Shown piece after piece: positions 17,623 through 25,862 of a stretch of DNA of 64,000 bases (its first letter is position 1; each line of letters opens with the position of its first letter). The translations under genes were made by a program, and so were the position numbers. The notes under the pieces are model-generated. The model saw only the letters and a program-made list of their open reading frames with translations, had not been told where the DNA came from and did no database searches. Source of the DNA: Amycolatopsis australiensis (GTDB taxonomy: Bacteria; Actinomycetota; Actinomycetes; Mycobacteriales; Pseudonocardiaceae); assembly GCF_900119165.1 (NCBI RefSeq), contig NZ_FPJG01000006.1, positions 2,232,001-2,296,000 on the forward strand, in the 5' to 3' direction.

Positions 17623-17659
17623 CGAAGGCCTCTTCGCCACTCCGGCGAGGAGGCCTTCG
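17623..17659 (+). terminator. Strong hairpin after the LppU-like gene
   Basis: CGAAGGCCTCTTCGCC and GGCGAGGAGGCCTTCG pair over 15 of 16 positions with a 5-nt loop, 10 bp after the stop codon. Confidence 0.7.
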
Positions 17660-17774
17660 TGGCGTTCAGGGGTACCCGGATTGCTCCGTTCGTCCCACAC
17701 TGTGCGACGAGCTGCGCCGGAGCGATCACCGGACCTAACTTGGGTCGTCCTGCCCGCCCGAGCCTGGAGTACTG

Positions 17775-19043
17775 GTGGCGACGACCGAATCCCTTGCCGG
17801 TGAACAGAAGTTCCTCGACTTCCCGACCTCCTGCGCCGCGCCCGTCCCGCAGCCGGAGGACCCCGTCCGCGTGGTCCCGCTGGCCGTCGCCGGCGTCCTC
17901 GCGGTGGGCCTGACCTGGTACGTCTGGGCGTCCTACGGCGCCAAGCCCGGCGTCCTGCTGCTGCTCGGCCTCGGCCTCGGCCTCGCGTTGTTCCATTCCC
18001 GCTTCGGTTTCACGTCGGCGTGGCGGCAGCTGATCGCCGTCGGCAACGGACAGGGCCTGCGCGCCCACACCGTCCTGCTCGGCACCGCCGCGACGCTGAT
18101 CGCGCTCATCGCCGGCACCGGAAGCGGGTTGTTCGGCAGCAAGCCGGCGCCGGCGGCGAGCCCGCTCGGCCTCGCGCTGTTCGTCGGCGCGACGCTGTTC
18201 GCGATCGGCATGCAGCTCGGCGGCGCCTGCGCGTCCGGGACGCTGTTCGCGGTCGGGTCCGGCCAGTCCACGATCGTCCTCACGCTGGGCGGGTTCATCG
18301 CCGGGTCGGTGCTCTACACCTGGGCGTACCCGGTGCTGAACGGCTGGCCTGCCTTCCCGGGCGTGCTGCTGGCCGACCACGTCGGCTGGTTCGGCTCGTG
18401 GGCGATCACGATCGCCGTGCTGGCCGGGATCGTGCTGGTGACGCGCGCGGTGCAGCGCCGCCGGACGCCGCCGCCGGTGGACGTCGTGCCGACCGCGCGC
18501 GGCTTCGCACGGATCTTCCGCGGCTCGTGGCCGATGCTCGTGGGCGCGGTCGTCCTCGGTGTCCTGGCCGGCGCGGTCTTCCTGGTGTCCGGCGGGATCT
18601 GGGGCGTCACGAGCGCGTTTTCCCTGTGGGGCGCGAAAATCCTGCAGGTGTTCGGGCTGCACCCGGAGGCGTGGGAGTTCTGGCGGCAGAAGGCGAACGC
18701 GGCGTCGCTGGCCGGTCCGGTCTGGACGGACAAGAACAGCCTCACCGACATCGGGATCATGATCGGCGCGGCGGTGGCCGCCGCGGCCGCGGGCGCGTGG
18801 AAGATCCACAGCTCGATCCCGTGGCGCACCGCGGTCGCCGCGATCCTCGGCGGTGTCCTGATGGGGATCGGCGCGCGCATGGCGGGTGGCTGCAACATCG
18901 GCGCGTACCTCGGCGGCATCTCCACCGGCAGCCTGCACGGCTGGCTGTGGGGCGTGTTCGCGCTCGGCGGCACGTGGATCGGGCTGAAACTGCGGCCGCT
19001 GTTCGGGCTGGCGAACCCGGTGCCGACCGACAGCGTCTGCTGA
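17775..19043 (+). CDS. YeeE/YedE-family sulfur compound transporter
   Basis: This 422-residue inner-membrane protein has about ten hydrophobic helices and the two hallmark cysteine motifs of YeeE/YedE proteins, GGACASGTLFAVGSGQ in the first half and GGCNIGAYLGGIS in the second. The characterised relative TsuA imports thiosulfate by relay through such cysteines, so this protein probably takes up thiosulfate or a related sulfur species. The start is GTG, with GGAG 5 nt upstream. No TusA-like partner is next to it. The nearby cystathionine enzymes also concern sulfur but are several kilobases away. Confidence 0.85.
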   Translation: MATTESLAGEQKFLDFPTSCAAPVPQPEDPVRVVPLAVAGVLAVGLTWYVWASYGAKPGVLLLLGLGLGLALFHSRFGFTSAWRQLIAVGNGQGLRAHTVLLGTAATLIALIAGTGSGLFGSKPAPAASPLGLALFVGATLFAIGMQLGGACASGTLFAVGSGQSTIVLTLGGFIAGSVLYTWAYPVLNGWPAFPGVLLADHVGWFGSWAITIAVLAGIVLVTRAVQRRRTPPPVDVVPTARGFARIFRGSWPMLVGAVVLGVLAGAVFLVSGGIWGVTSAFSLWGAKILQVFGLHPEAWEFWRQKANAASLAGPVWTDKNSLTDIGIMIGAAVAAAAAGAWKIHSSIPWRTAVAAILGGVLMGIGARMAGGCNIGAYLGGISTGSLHGWLWGVFALGGTWIGLKLRPLFGLANPVPTDSVC

Positions 19044-19112
19044 CCCCCGCGGTTTTGTCGGTGCCCCCCGGTAGTCTCGCGGCGAAACCACGAAACTGGG
19101 GGAATTCTCCTG

Positions 19113-20645
19113 ATGACTACGCAAAGAACCGGCTCGGCGCCGAACGGTGACGCGCTCGACGCCGGGGTGTTGAAGGTGGCCTCCGTGGTCGTCCTCGGCG
19201 CCATCATGGCGATCCTGGACACCACGGTCGTCAACGTCGCGCTGCAGAAGCTGACGATCGAGTTCACGACGTCGTTCGACGTCATCCAGTGGGTCGCCAC
19301 GGGCTACCTGCTGGCGCTGGCCACCGTCATCCCGGTCACCGGCTGGGCGTCGGACCGGTTCGGCACCAAGCGGCTCTACATGGTCGCGATCGTGTTGTTC
19401 CTGGCCGGTTCGATGCTCGCGGGCTCGGCGTGGAACATCGAGACGCTGATCCTGTTTCGCGTCCTGCAGGGCTTCGGCGGCGGCATGCTGATGCCGTGCG
19501 GCATGACGATCCTGACCCGCACGGCGGGCCCGCAGCGGCTCGGCCGGGTGATGGCGGTGCTGGGCGTGCCGATGCTGCTCGGCCCGATCGGCGGCCCGAT
19601 CCTCGGCGGCTGGCTCGTCGACGCGGTGAGCTGGCGCTGGATCTTCTTCATCAACGTGCCGATCGGCGTGCTGACGCTGCTGCTGGCGTGGCGGCTGCTG
19701 CCGAAGGACGACCCGGAACCGGCCGAGCGCTTCGACTTCGCGGGCATGCTGATGGTGTCGCCCGGACTGGCGGCCCTGATCTTCGGCGTCTCGAAGATCC
19801 CGTCGGCGGGCGGGATCGGCGCCGTCGAGGTGTGGCTGCCGGCACTGGCCGGGCTCGCGCTGCTGGTCGCGTTCGTGCTGCGCGCGCTGCGCGTACCGAA
19901 CCCGCTGGTGGACCTGCGGCTGTTCCGCAACCGGTCGTTCAGCGTGGCGATGGTGACGATGTCGCTGTTCTTCGTCGCGTTCCTCGGCGGGATGATGCTG
20001 CTGCCCACCTACTTCCTGCTGGTGCGCGGCGAAACGACGTTGCACGCCGGTCTCCTGCTGGCCCCGCAGGGCTTCGGCGCGATGCTCACGATGCCGATCA
20101 CCGGCCGGCTGGCCGACAAGGTGGGCGCGCGCAAGATCGTGCTGCCGGGCATGGTGCTGATCGTCGGGGCGATGGCGGTGCTGACGCAGGTCACGGCGAC
20201 CACGCCGTACTGGACGTTGCTGTCGGCGCTGTTCGTGATGGGCCTGGGCATGGGCTGCACGATGATGCCGATCACGACGTCGGCGCTGCAGACGTTGCAG
20301 CCGAAGGACATGGCCCGGGCATCGACGGCGACGAACATCGTCCAGCAGACGGCGGGCGCGATCGGCTCGGCGGTGATGGCGACGATCCTGGCGGCCCTGC
20401 TGGCGGGCAAGTTCGGCGTCCCGACGGCCCAGGGCCAGCTGGCGGCAACGGCGGCGATCCTGAACCCGGCCACCCACACGGCGGCGACGGGCCTGGCGGC
20501 GGAGGCGTTCTCGACGACGTTCGTGTGGTCCCTGGTCCTGGTGGTGCTGTGCGTGATCCCGGCGCTGTTCCTCCCGAAAACCCGCCCGGCGGCCCCAGCC
20601 GCCCCGGAAGGCGAGGATGTGACGCCACCGGTGATGGTCCACTAG
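19113..20645 (+). CDS. DHA2-family multidrug MFS exporter
   Basis: This 510-residue protein has 14 predicted membrane helices, as in the EmrB/QacA (DHA2) drug:proton antiporters. Motif A appears as GWASDRFGTKRLY, motif B in ILFRVLQGFGGGMLMP, and the antiporter motif C in LGVPMLLGPIGGPILGGWLVD. The N-terminal AILDTTVVNVAL is the DHA2 motif D1. It would export lipophilic compounds using the proton gradient; the substrate is unknown. No TetR regulator is adjacent. Its TAG stop shares the sequence CTAG with the truncated transposase remnant on the other strand, so the IS lies flush against the 3' end of this gene. Confidence 0.88.
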   Translation: MTTQRTGSAPNGDALDAGVLKVASVVVLGAIMAILDTTVVNVALQKLTIEFTTSFDVIQWVATGYLLALATVIPVTGWASDRFGTKRLYMVAIVLFLAGSMLAGSAWNIETLILFRVLQGFGGGMLMPCGMTILTRTAGPQRLGRVMAVLGVPMLLGPIGGPILGGWLVDAVSWRWIFFINVPIGVLTLLLAWRLLPKDDPEPAERFDFAGMLMVSPGLAALIFGVSKIPSAGGIGAVEVWLPALAGLALLVAFVLRALRVPNPLVDLRLFRNRSFSVAMVTMSLFFVAFLGGMMLLPTYFLLVRGETTLHAGLLLAPQGFGAMLTMPITGRLADKVGARKIVLPGMVLIVGAMAVLTQVTATTPYWTLLSALFVMGLGMGCTMMPITTSALQTLQPKDMARASTATNIVQQTAGAIGSAVMATILAALLAGKFGVPTAQGQLAATAAILNPATHTAATGLAAEAFSTTFVWSLVLVVLCVIPALFLPKTRPAAPAAPEGEDVTPPVMVH

Positions 20646-21245
20646 GGAACGGGGATCACGGCGGTGGTGCCGCGGTCCCGCAAATGTCTGCGGATGGCTC
20701 TGGAGGAGTAGGCCTTGTCGCCGCGGACGCGGTCGGGCCGGGTGCGGGCCCGGCCGCGTCCAGCGCGTGCCACGCGCAGGTGCCGCATCAGGTGCGGGAA
20801 CATCGGTGCGTCCCCGGCCTGACCGGGACCGACCAACGTCACCAGCGGCCGGCCGTTGCCGTCGACGAGGTGATGTACCTTGGTGCTCCAGCCGCCGCGG
20901 GAACGACCGATCGCGTGATCAAGCGGCTCGGCGTGTAGATCCGTGTAACCCCGCCGCGTCGGCGTCGGTGAGCAGACGCTGCAGCACCGTGTCCCAGGTA
21001 CCGTCGCCGGCCAACTCGGCGATGCCAGGTCCAGATCATCTGCCACAGACCGAAAACCTCGGGCACGTCCCGCCAGGCGATCCCGCACCGATACCGATAG
21101 ATGATCCCCTCGACCATCGCCCGCGCATCCGAGAACGGCCGACCACGCTAACCGGTACGGACCGGCAGCAGATCCTCGATCAACGCCCACTGATCGTCTG
21201 AGAGCAACTGAAACCGCGACACAACCAGCAGCATCCCAGCCACCA
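20646..21245 (-). pseudogene. IS5-family transposase remnant
   Basis: On the minus strand the C-terminal part of an IS5-type DDE transposase is readable (AIGRSRGGWSTKVHHLVDG and RVRGDKAYSSRAIRRHLRD). It breaks off at VIPVP directly at the end of the MFS gene. The N-terminal part (RFQLLSDDQWALIEDLLPVR, then MVEGIIYRYRCGIAWRDVPE) lies in another frame and carries an in-frame TAG before RGRPFSD. The middle (GDGTWDTVLQRLLTDADAAG) is in the third frame. The region that normally holds the first catalytic aspartate appears deleted. Nonsense, frameshifts, an internal deletion and a missing C terminus show a dead element. Confidence 0.8.
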
Positions 21246-21391
21246 ACCAGCATGTTTGTCAGACACGCCCTAGCTGTATGACCGCGGAGGTTGGGTACGG
21301 GGCGACACGTGATCTGATGGTCTTGGAATAGGTGAGGGCCTCCGGGTCCGGTGTGGATGGCGACATCTGCACCGGTGACCTGGAGGCCGTC

Positions 21392-21888
21392 GTGACTCAC
21401 GCTGACGCACCCTTGGCCCCGGCCGGGAGGCTGCGTCTGGCCCGCTGTGTCGTGGACGACGGCTGGCCGCTGCGACGGGCCGCCGAGCGGTTCCAGGTCT
21501 CGGTCGGCATCGCCGTGCGGTGGGCCGGCCGCTACCGCGAGCTGGGCGCGGCGGCGATGGTCGACCGGTCCAGCCAGCCGCGGACCAGCCCGGACCAGAC
21601 ACCTGCCCGGACCGAACGACGATTCATCAAGGTGCGGGTCCTGCGCCGGTGGGGCCCGGCCCTGATCGCCTACCTGCTCGGGCTGCACCGTCCACGGTGC
21701 ATCGGGTCCTGACCCGGTACCGGCTGGTCCGCCTTGCCCACCTCGATGGGGCGACCAGCCGGCCGGTGCGCCGCTGTGAGCACGCCGGTCCCGGCGATCT
21801 GGTGCACGTGGACATCAAGAAGCTGGGCAACATCCCCGACGGCGGCGGCCACAAAGTGCACGGCCGCGTCACCGGCGGACAGGACAGA
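21392..21888 (+). pseudogene. IS481-family transposase remnant
   Basis: Translation from GTG gives an N-terminal helix-turn-helix typical of IS481 (LAPAGRLRLARCVVDDGWPL, then AAERFQVSVGIAVRWAGRY). After LIAYLLGLH the frame shifts, and the continuation (STVHRVLTRYRLVRLAHLD, then HAGPGDLVHVDIKKLGNIPD) reads in another frame. The core breaks off shortly after the first catalytic aspartate region, so more than half of the transposase is gone. A family B palindrome lies just beyond the broken end. It abuts the IS5 remnant, so the 1.3 kb between the MFS gene and the thiolase is a small IS graveyard. Confidence 0.75.
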
Positions 21889-21912
21889 ACAACTAGCGGG
21901 TCTGCCGCAGCC

Positions 21913-21958
21913 GGTCGTGAGTGAGGACAGGGATAGAACCCTGTTCTCACTCACGACC
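21913..21958. repeat. Large palindrome, family B, copy 1
   Basis: GGTCGTGAGTGAGGACAGGG and the segment at 21939-21958 are complementary at 19 of 20 positions around ATAGAA. It lies 9 bp past the stop codon of the minus-strand thiolase gene, where it may terminate transcription. A close relative is at 45981-46030. Confidence 0.75.
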
Positions 21959-21966
21959 CCGCCGTG

Positions 21967-23187
21967 TCAGGAAAGCCGCTCCAGGATCATCGCCATGCCC
22001 TGGCCGCCGCCGACGCACATCGTCTCCAGGCCGAACTGCTTGTCGTGGTGCTGCAGCGAGTTGATCAGCGTCGACGTGATGCGGGCGCCCGTCATGCCGA
22101 ACGGGTGGCCCACCGCGATCGCGCCGCCGTTGACGTTCAGGCGGTCCAGGTCGATGCCCAGGTCGCGGTACGACGGGATCACCTGCGCCGCGAACGCCTC
22201 GTTGATCTCCACCAGGTCGATGTCGCCGATCGACAGGCCCGCGCGGGCCAGTGCCTGCTTGGACGCCTCCACCGGGCCGTAGCCCATGATCTCGGGCGAC
22301 AGACCCGTCACGCCCGTCGACACGATCCGGGCCAGCGGGGTCAGGCCCAGCTCACGCGCCTTCGTGTCGGACATGACCACCAGCGCCGCCGCGCCGTCGT
22401 TGAGGGGGCAGCAGTTGCCCGCCGTCACGCGGCCGTCCGGGCGGAACACCGGCTTCAGCCCCGAGACGCCCTCCAGCGTCACTCCCGCGCGCGGGCCGTC
22501 GTCCTTGGAGACGACGGTGCCGTCCGGCAGCGTCACCGGCGTGATGTCCTTGGCCCAGAAGCCGTCCGCGATGGCCTTCTCCGCCAGGTTCTGCGAGCGG
22601 ACGCCGAACTCGTCCATCTCCTCGCGCGTGACGCCCTTCAGCCGCGCCAGGTTCTCCGCGGTCTGGCCCATCGCGATGTAGACGTCCGGCACCAAGCCGT
22701 CCTCGCGCGGGTCGGTCCAGGTGTCCGCGCCGGACTCGGCGGTCGCGGCGGTGCGCTGCTCGGCCTCGGCGAACAGCGGGTTGTGCGTGTCCGGCCACGA
22801 GTCCGAGCTGCCCTTCGAAAACCGGGACACGGTCTCGACGCCGGCCGAGATGAAGACGTCGCCCTCGCCGGCCTTGATCGCGTGGAACGCCATCCGGGTC
22901 GTCTGCAGGCTGGACGAGCAGTACCGGGTGATCGTGCAGCCGGGCAGGTGGTCGTAGCCGAGCTCGACGGCGACCGCGCGGCCCATGTTGAACCCGGACT
23001 CGCCGCCCGGCAGGCCGCAGCCCAGCATCAGGTCGTCGATGTCGGCGGGGTCCAGCTGCGGCACCTTGGCCAGTGCCGCCTGGACCATCTGCACGGTCAG
23101 GTCGTCGGGCCGCATGCTGACCAGCGAGCCCTTGTTGGCGCGCCCGATGGGCGAGCGCGCGGTGGAGACGATGACTGCTTCGGGCAT
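21967..23187 (-). CDS. Thiolase (acetyl-CoA acetyltransferase), FadA-type
   Basis: This 406-residue enzyme carries all thiolase signatures: the nucleophile in YCSSSLQTTRMAF (about cysteine 90), NVNGGAIAVGHPFGMTG, and the C-terminal active site MCVGGGQGMAM. It cleaves 3-ketoacyl-CoA or condenses acetyl-CoA in fatty acid metabolism. Length and motifs match the actinobacterial FadA family, and its position before cbs matches M. tuberculosis fadA3 (Rv1074c) from memory. The start at 23187 was chosen because the conserved EAVIVSTARSPIGR begins there; the longer frame upstream has no homology. A TGAGC...GCTTA palindrome lies 28 bp upstream. Confidence 0.9.
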   Translation of the reverse strand: MPEAVIVSTARSPIGRANKGSLVSMRPDDLTVQMVQAALAKVPQLDPADIDDLMLGCGLPGGESGFNMGRAVAVELGYDHLPGCTITRYCSSSLQTTRMAFHAIKAGEGDVFISAGVETVSRFSKGSSDSWPDTHNPLFAEAEQRTAATAESGADTWTDPREDGLVPDVYIAMGQTAENLARLKGVTREEMDEFGVRSQNLAEKAIADGFWAKDITPVTLPDGTVVSKDDGPRAGVTLEGVSGLKPVFRPDGRVTAGNCCPLNDGAAALVVMSDTKARELGLTPLARIVSTGVTGLSPEIMGYGPVEASKQALARAGLSIGDIDLVEINEAFAAQVIPSYRDLGIDLDRLNVNGGAIAVGHPFGMTGARITSTLINSLQHHDKQFGLETMCVGGGQGMAMILERLS

Positions 23188-23214
23188 GGCGGACACATCC
23201 TCGTATCGGCGTGC

Positions 23215-23228
23215 TAAGCGGTTGCTCA
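23215..23228. promoter_or_regulatory. Operator-like inverted repeat upstream of the thiolase gene
   Basis: On the minus strand it reads TGAGC-AACC-GCTTA, a dyad with one mismatch. It resembles TetR-family sites seen at beta-oxidation genes of actinobacteria, and it sits where a repressor would overlap the promoter. Confidence 0.4.
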
Positions 23229-23299
23229 CATACTGCCGCCTCCGCCGCCGGGCGCAAAGCCGAACGTGACCAACCCGAAAGCCGGCAGGATCCGACGGC

Positions 23300-24012
23300 G
23301 TGCCGAACGAGCTCGAACGGGTCCCGCGGACCAGGACGATCCTGCTGTGGGGAGCCCGGCTGCTGGTCGTCGCGGCGCTGGCCGCCCTGCTGCTCGCCGC
23401 CCGGCGGCAGCGCTCGGCCGAGCTGGACCTCGTCCAGAAGGACCACGACGCCACCGAGCGCCGCGTCACCGAGATCTACGGCAAGGCCGCCGACCAGCTC
23501 GGCAGCGACAAGGCGCCGGTCCGCCTCGCCGGGCTCTGCGCCCTCGAACGGCTGGCCGGCGGGTACGCCGAACACCGGCAGACCATCGTCAACGTCCGGT
23601 GCTCCTACGTGCGCATGCCGGTCGGCGGCCCCGGGGAGAACCTCGAGGAGCTGCAGGTCCGCAAGACCGCCCAGCGCATCCTGCTGGTGCACCGGCGGCC
23701 CGGCCCGGCCCGGCCGACCGGCCGGACGGGGGCTTCTGGCCGGACATCGGCCTCAACCTGACGCACTGCTCGGTCCGCTCGCTCGCCTGCTACGAAACCA
23801 CGTTCTCCGAGCTGACGTCTTTCCGCGGCACCGGATTCCGCACCAAGGCGGATTTCGACAAAGCCCGTTTCGACGGCAGCGCCGATTTCCGCGGAACGGT
23901 TTTCACCGGCGGCTGCGAGTCCTTCAACAGAACCGTCTTCGCAGGTCCGGCCGATTTCGGGACGAAGTCCGCGGCCCGGCTGGCATGGTCGCGGGAACCC
24001 GCCCGGCGGTAG
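23300..24012 (+). pseudogene. Pentapeptide-repeat membrane protein, frameshifted
   Basis: The GTG frame gives one membrane helix (ILLWGARLLVVAALAALLLA) followed by RVTEIYGKAADQLGSDKAPV and RLAGLCALERLA, the typical front part of actinobacterial pentapeptide-repeat proteins. It then runs off frame and stops at 23761. The remaining part of the family pattern (FWPDIGLNLTHCSVRSLACY, then FSELTSFRGTGFRTKADFD) is in another frame. The shift falls in the repetitive CGGCCCGGCCCGGCCCGGCC tract around 23695-23715. The intact protein would be a membrane-anchored right-handed beta-helix of unknown function. A sequencing error or a slippage-prone gene cannot be excluded. Confidence 0.7.
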
Positions 24013-24056
24013 AATCGCCGTACCAATGTGAAGCTGCCATTCCGGGCGGAGGTGAC

Positions 24057-24200
24057 GTGGCGATGCCGGCCAGGTGGGCCGTCCACTGGACGTCCCCGCC
24101 CCCGCGGACGGGTTGTCGCGCGGTGCCCGGCACCGGGCCGGAGCTCCGGGACGGGATGACGGCTCAGCGTGCAGCGGCCCGCGGGCCGGCACCGGCGTAG
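24057..24200 (+). CDS. Possible small protein (47 aa)
   Basis: A short frame starts at GTG with GGAGG 4 nt upstream, or at an ATG six bases later with better spacing. The product is arginine- and proline-rich, with two cysteine-free halves except for one TGCRAV segment, and has no signal peptide or membrane helix. I do not recognise it. It lies between the broken pentapeptide gene and cbs. The good ribosome binding site is the only real support; it may be a fortuitous frame. Confidence 0.25.
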   Translation: MAMPARWAVHWTSPPPRTGCRAVPGTGPELRDGMTAQRAAARGPAPA

Positions 24201-24362
24201 ACGCGCGGCTTGGTGGCCGCCCGGGGTCTTCGCCGGGCCGCCCGACCTCGCGCTCGCGACCCGGAATCACCGACGCGCACCCGGAGACCCGCCGGAGCCG
24301 GAGCCGGTGCGGCAACGAGCTGAGTGGACAACGCCACCGGTGCGCCGTTTAGGCTGGCGGTC

Positions 24363-25733
24363 GTGGAGTACGCAGAGCACATCGCAGACCTCGTGGGCAA
24401 CACCCCGCTGGTCAAGCTGAACTCGTTGACCAAGGGGCTCAAGCCGCTCGTGCTGGCCAAGGTCGAGTACCTGAACCCGGGTGGCTCGGTCAAGGACCGC
24501 ATCGCGCTGCGCATGATCGAAGCCGCCGAGGCCTCCGGCGAGCTGCGCCCGGGCGGCACGATCGTGGAGCCGACGTCCGGCAACACCGGCGTCGGCCTGG
24601 CCATGGTCGCGCAGCGCAAGGGCTACCAGTGCGTGTTCGTCTGCCCGGACAAGGTCAGCGAGGACAAGCGCAACGTGCTCAAGGCGTACGGCGCCCGCGT
24701 CGTGGTGTGCCCGACGGCCGTCCCGCCCGAGCACCCGGACTCCTACTACAACGTCTCCGACCGCCTGGTCCGCGAGATCGACGGCGCCTGGAAGCCCAAC
24801 CAGTACGCCAACCCGCAGAACCCGGAGAGCCACTACCTCTCGACCGGCCCGGAGCTGTGGACGCAGACCGACGGCAAGATCACGCACTTCGTCGCGGGCG
24901 TCGGCACCGGTGGCACGATCTCCGGCACCGGCCGCTACCTCAAGGAGGTCAGCGACGGCCGGGTGCGGGTGGTCGGCGCCGACCCCGAGGGCTCGGTCTA
25001 CTCCGGCGGCTCCGGTCGGCCGTACCTGGTCGAAGGCGTCGGCGAGGACTTCTGGCCGGACACCTACGACCGGAACATCGCCGACGAGATCATCCCGGTC
25101 TCCGACGCCGACTCGTTCCAGATCACCCGGCGGCTCGCGCTCGAGGAGGGCCTGCTGGTCGGCGGCTCCTGCGGGATGGCCGTCGCCGCCGCGCTCAAGC
25201 TCGCCGAGCGGCTCACCGAGGACGACGTCGTCGTCGTGCTGCTGCCCGACGGCGGCCGCGGCTACCTGACGAAGGTGTTCAACGACACCTGGATGTCCTC
25301 CTACGGCTTCCTGCCCCCGGACTCGTCCGGCGCGACGGTCGCCGACGTGCTCACCAAGAAGAGCGGCCACCTGCCGGCACTGGTGCACTCGCACCCGAAC
25401 GAGACGGTCGCCGAGGCCGTCGCGATCCTGTCCGAGTTCGGCGTCAGCCAGATGCCGGTGGTCAGCGCGGAGCCGCCGGTGATGGCGGCCGAGGTCGTCG
25501 GCGCGGTCAACGAGCGCGACCTGCTCGACGCGCTGTTCACCGGCAAGGCGCAGCTGGCCGACCGGCTCGAGCAGCACATGTCGCCGCCGCTGCCGACCAT
25601 CGGCGGCGGCGAGCAGGTGGGTGCCGCGATGAAGGCGCTCGAAGGCGCCGACGGCGCGCTCGTGCTCGTCGACGGCAAGCCCGCCGGGGTCGTCACCCGG
25701 CACGACCTGCTGGGGTTCCTGGCCGGCCGCTGA
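24363..25733 (+). CDS. cbs: Cystathionine beta-synthase
   Basis: This 456-residue PLP enzyme condenses homocysteine with serine to cystathionine, the first step of reverse transsulfuration. The PLP lysine is K44 in NPGGSVKDRIA; the phosphate-binding loop is GTGGTISGTG and the substrate loop is EPTSGNTGVGLAM. From about residue 330 two CBS domains form a regulatory module (VADVLTKKSGHLPALV; LEQHMSPPLPTIGGGEQVG). The long catalytic segment CVFVCPDKVSEDKRNVL is almost that of mycobacterial Cbs (Rv1077). The start GTG has no Shine-Dalgarno sequence, but TAGGCT lies 7 nt upstream, which predicts leaderless expression. metB lies 3 kb downstream. Confidence 0.93.
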   Translation: MEYAEHIADLVGNTPLVKLNSLTKGLKPLVLAKVEYLNPGGSVKDRIALRMIEAAEASGELRPGGTIVEPTSGNTGVGLAMVAQRKGYQCVFVCPDKVSEDKRNVLKAYGARVVVCPTAVPPEHPDSYYNVSDRLVREIDGAWKPNQYANPQNPESHYLSTGPELWTQTDGKITHFVAGVGTGGTISGTGRYLKEVSDGRVRVVGADPEGSVYSGGSGRPYLVEGVGEDFWPDTYDRNIADEIIPVSDADSFQITRRLALEEGLLVGGSCGMAVAAALKLAERLTEDDVVVVLLPDGGRGYLTKVFNDTWMSSYGFLPPDSSGATVADVLTKKSGHLPALVHSHPNETVAEAVAILSEFGVSQMPVVSAEPPVMAAEVVGAVNERDLLDALFTGKAQLADRLEQHMSPPLPTIGGGEQVGAAMKALEGADGALVLVDGKPAGVVTRHDLLGFLAGR

Positions 25734-25805
25734 ACCGCGGCCGCGGAGAAGGTCAAATCGGCGGACCCGGCCGGGGCGTTCCGAGCGCCCTGCCGGGTGA
25801 TCCGA

Positions 25806-25838
25806 TAGCGTGGACGCGAGTAGAACACTTTCGCGTCC
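25806..25838 (+). promoter_or_regulatory. -10 box and inverted repeat before the Pro/Gln-rich membrane gene
   Basis: GATAGCGTG places a TAGCGT -10 box at 25806-25811. Directly after it, GGACGCGA (25812-25819) and TCGCGTCC (25831-25838) form a perfect 8-bp dyad. The predicted transcription start lies in the left arm, so the dyad may be an operator at +1. Confidence 0.45.
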
Positions 25839-25862
25839 TCGTCAAGGGGGTTCAAGACCCAC

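Noticed and set aside
17568..20642. Open minus-strand frame of about 1000 codons opposite the YeeE and MFS genes
   Set aside because: It is a GC-bias artefact: composition is Arg/His/Asp-rich without domain patterns, and the opposite strand holds two clear membrane transporters.
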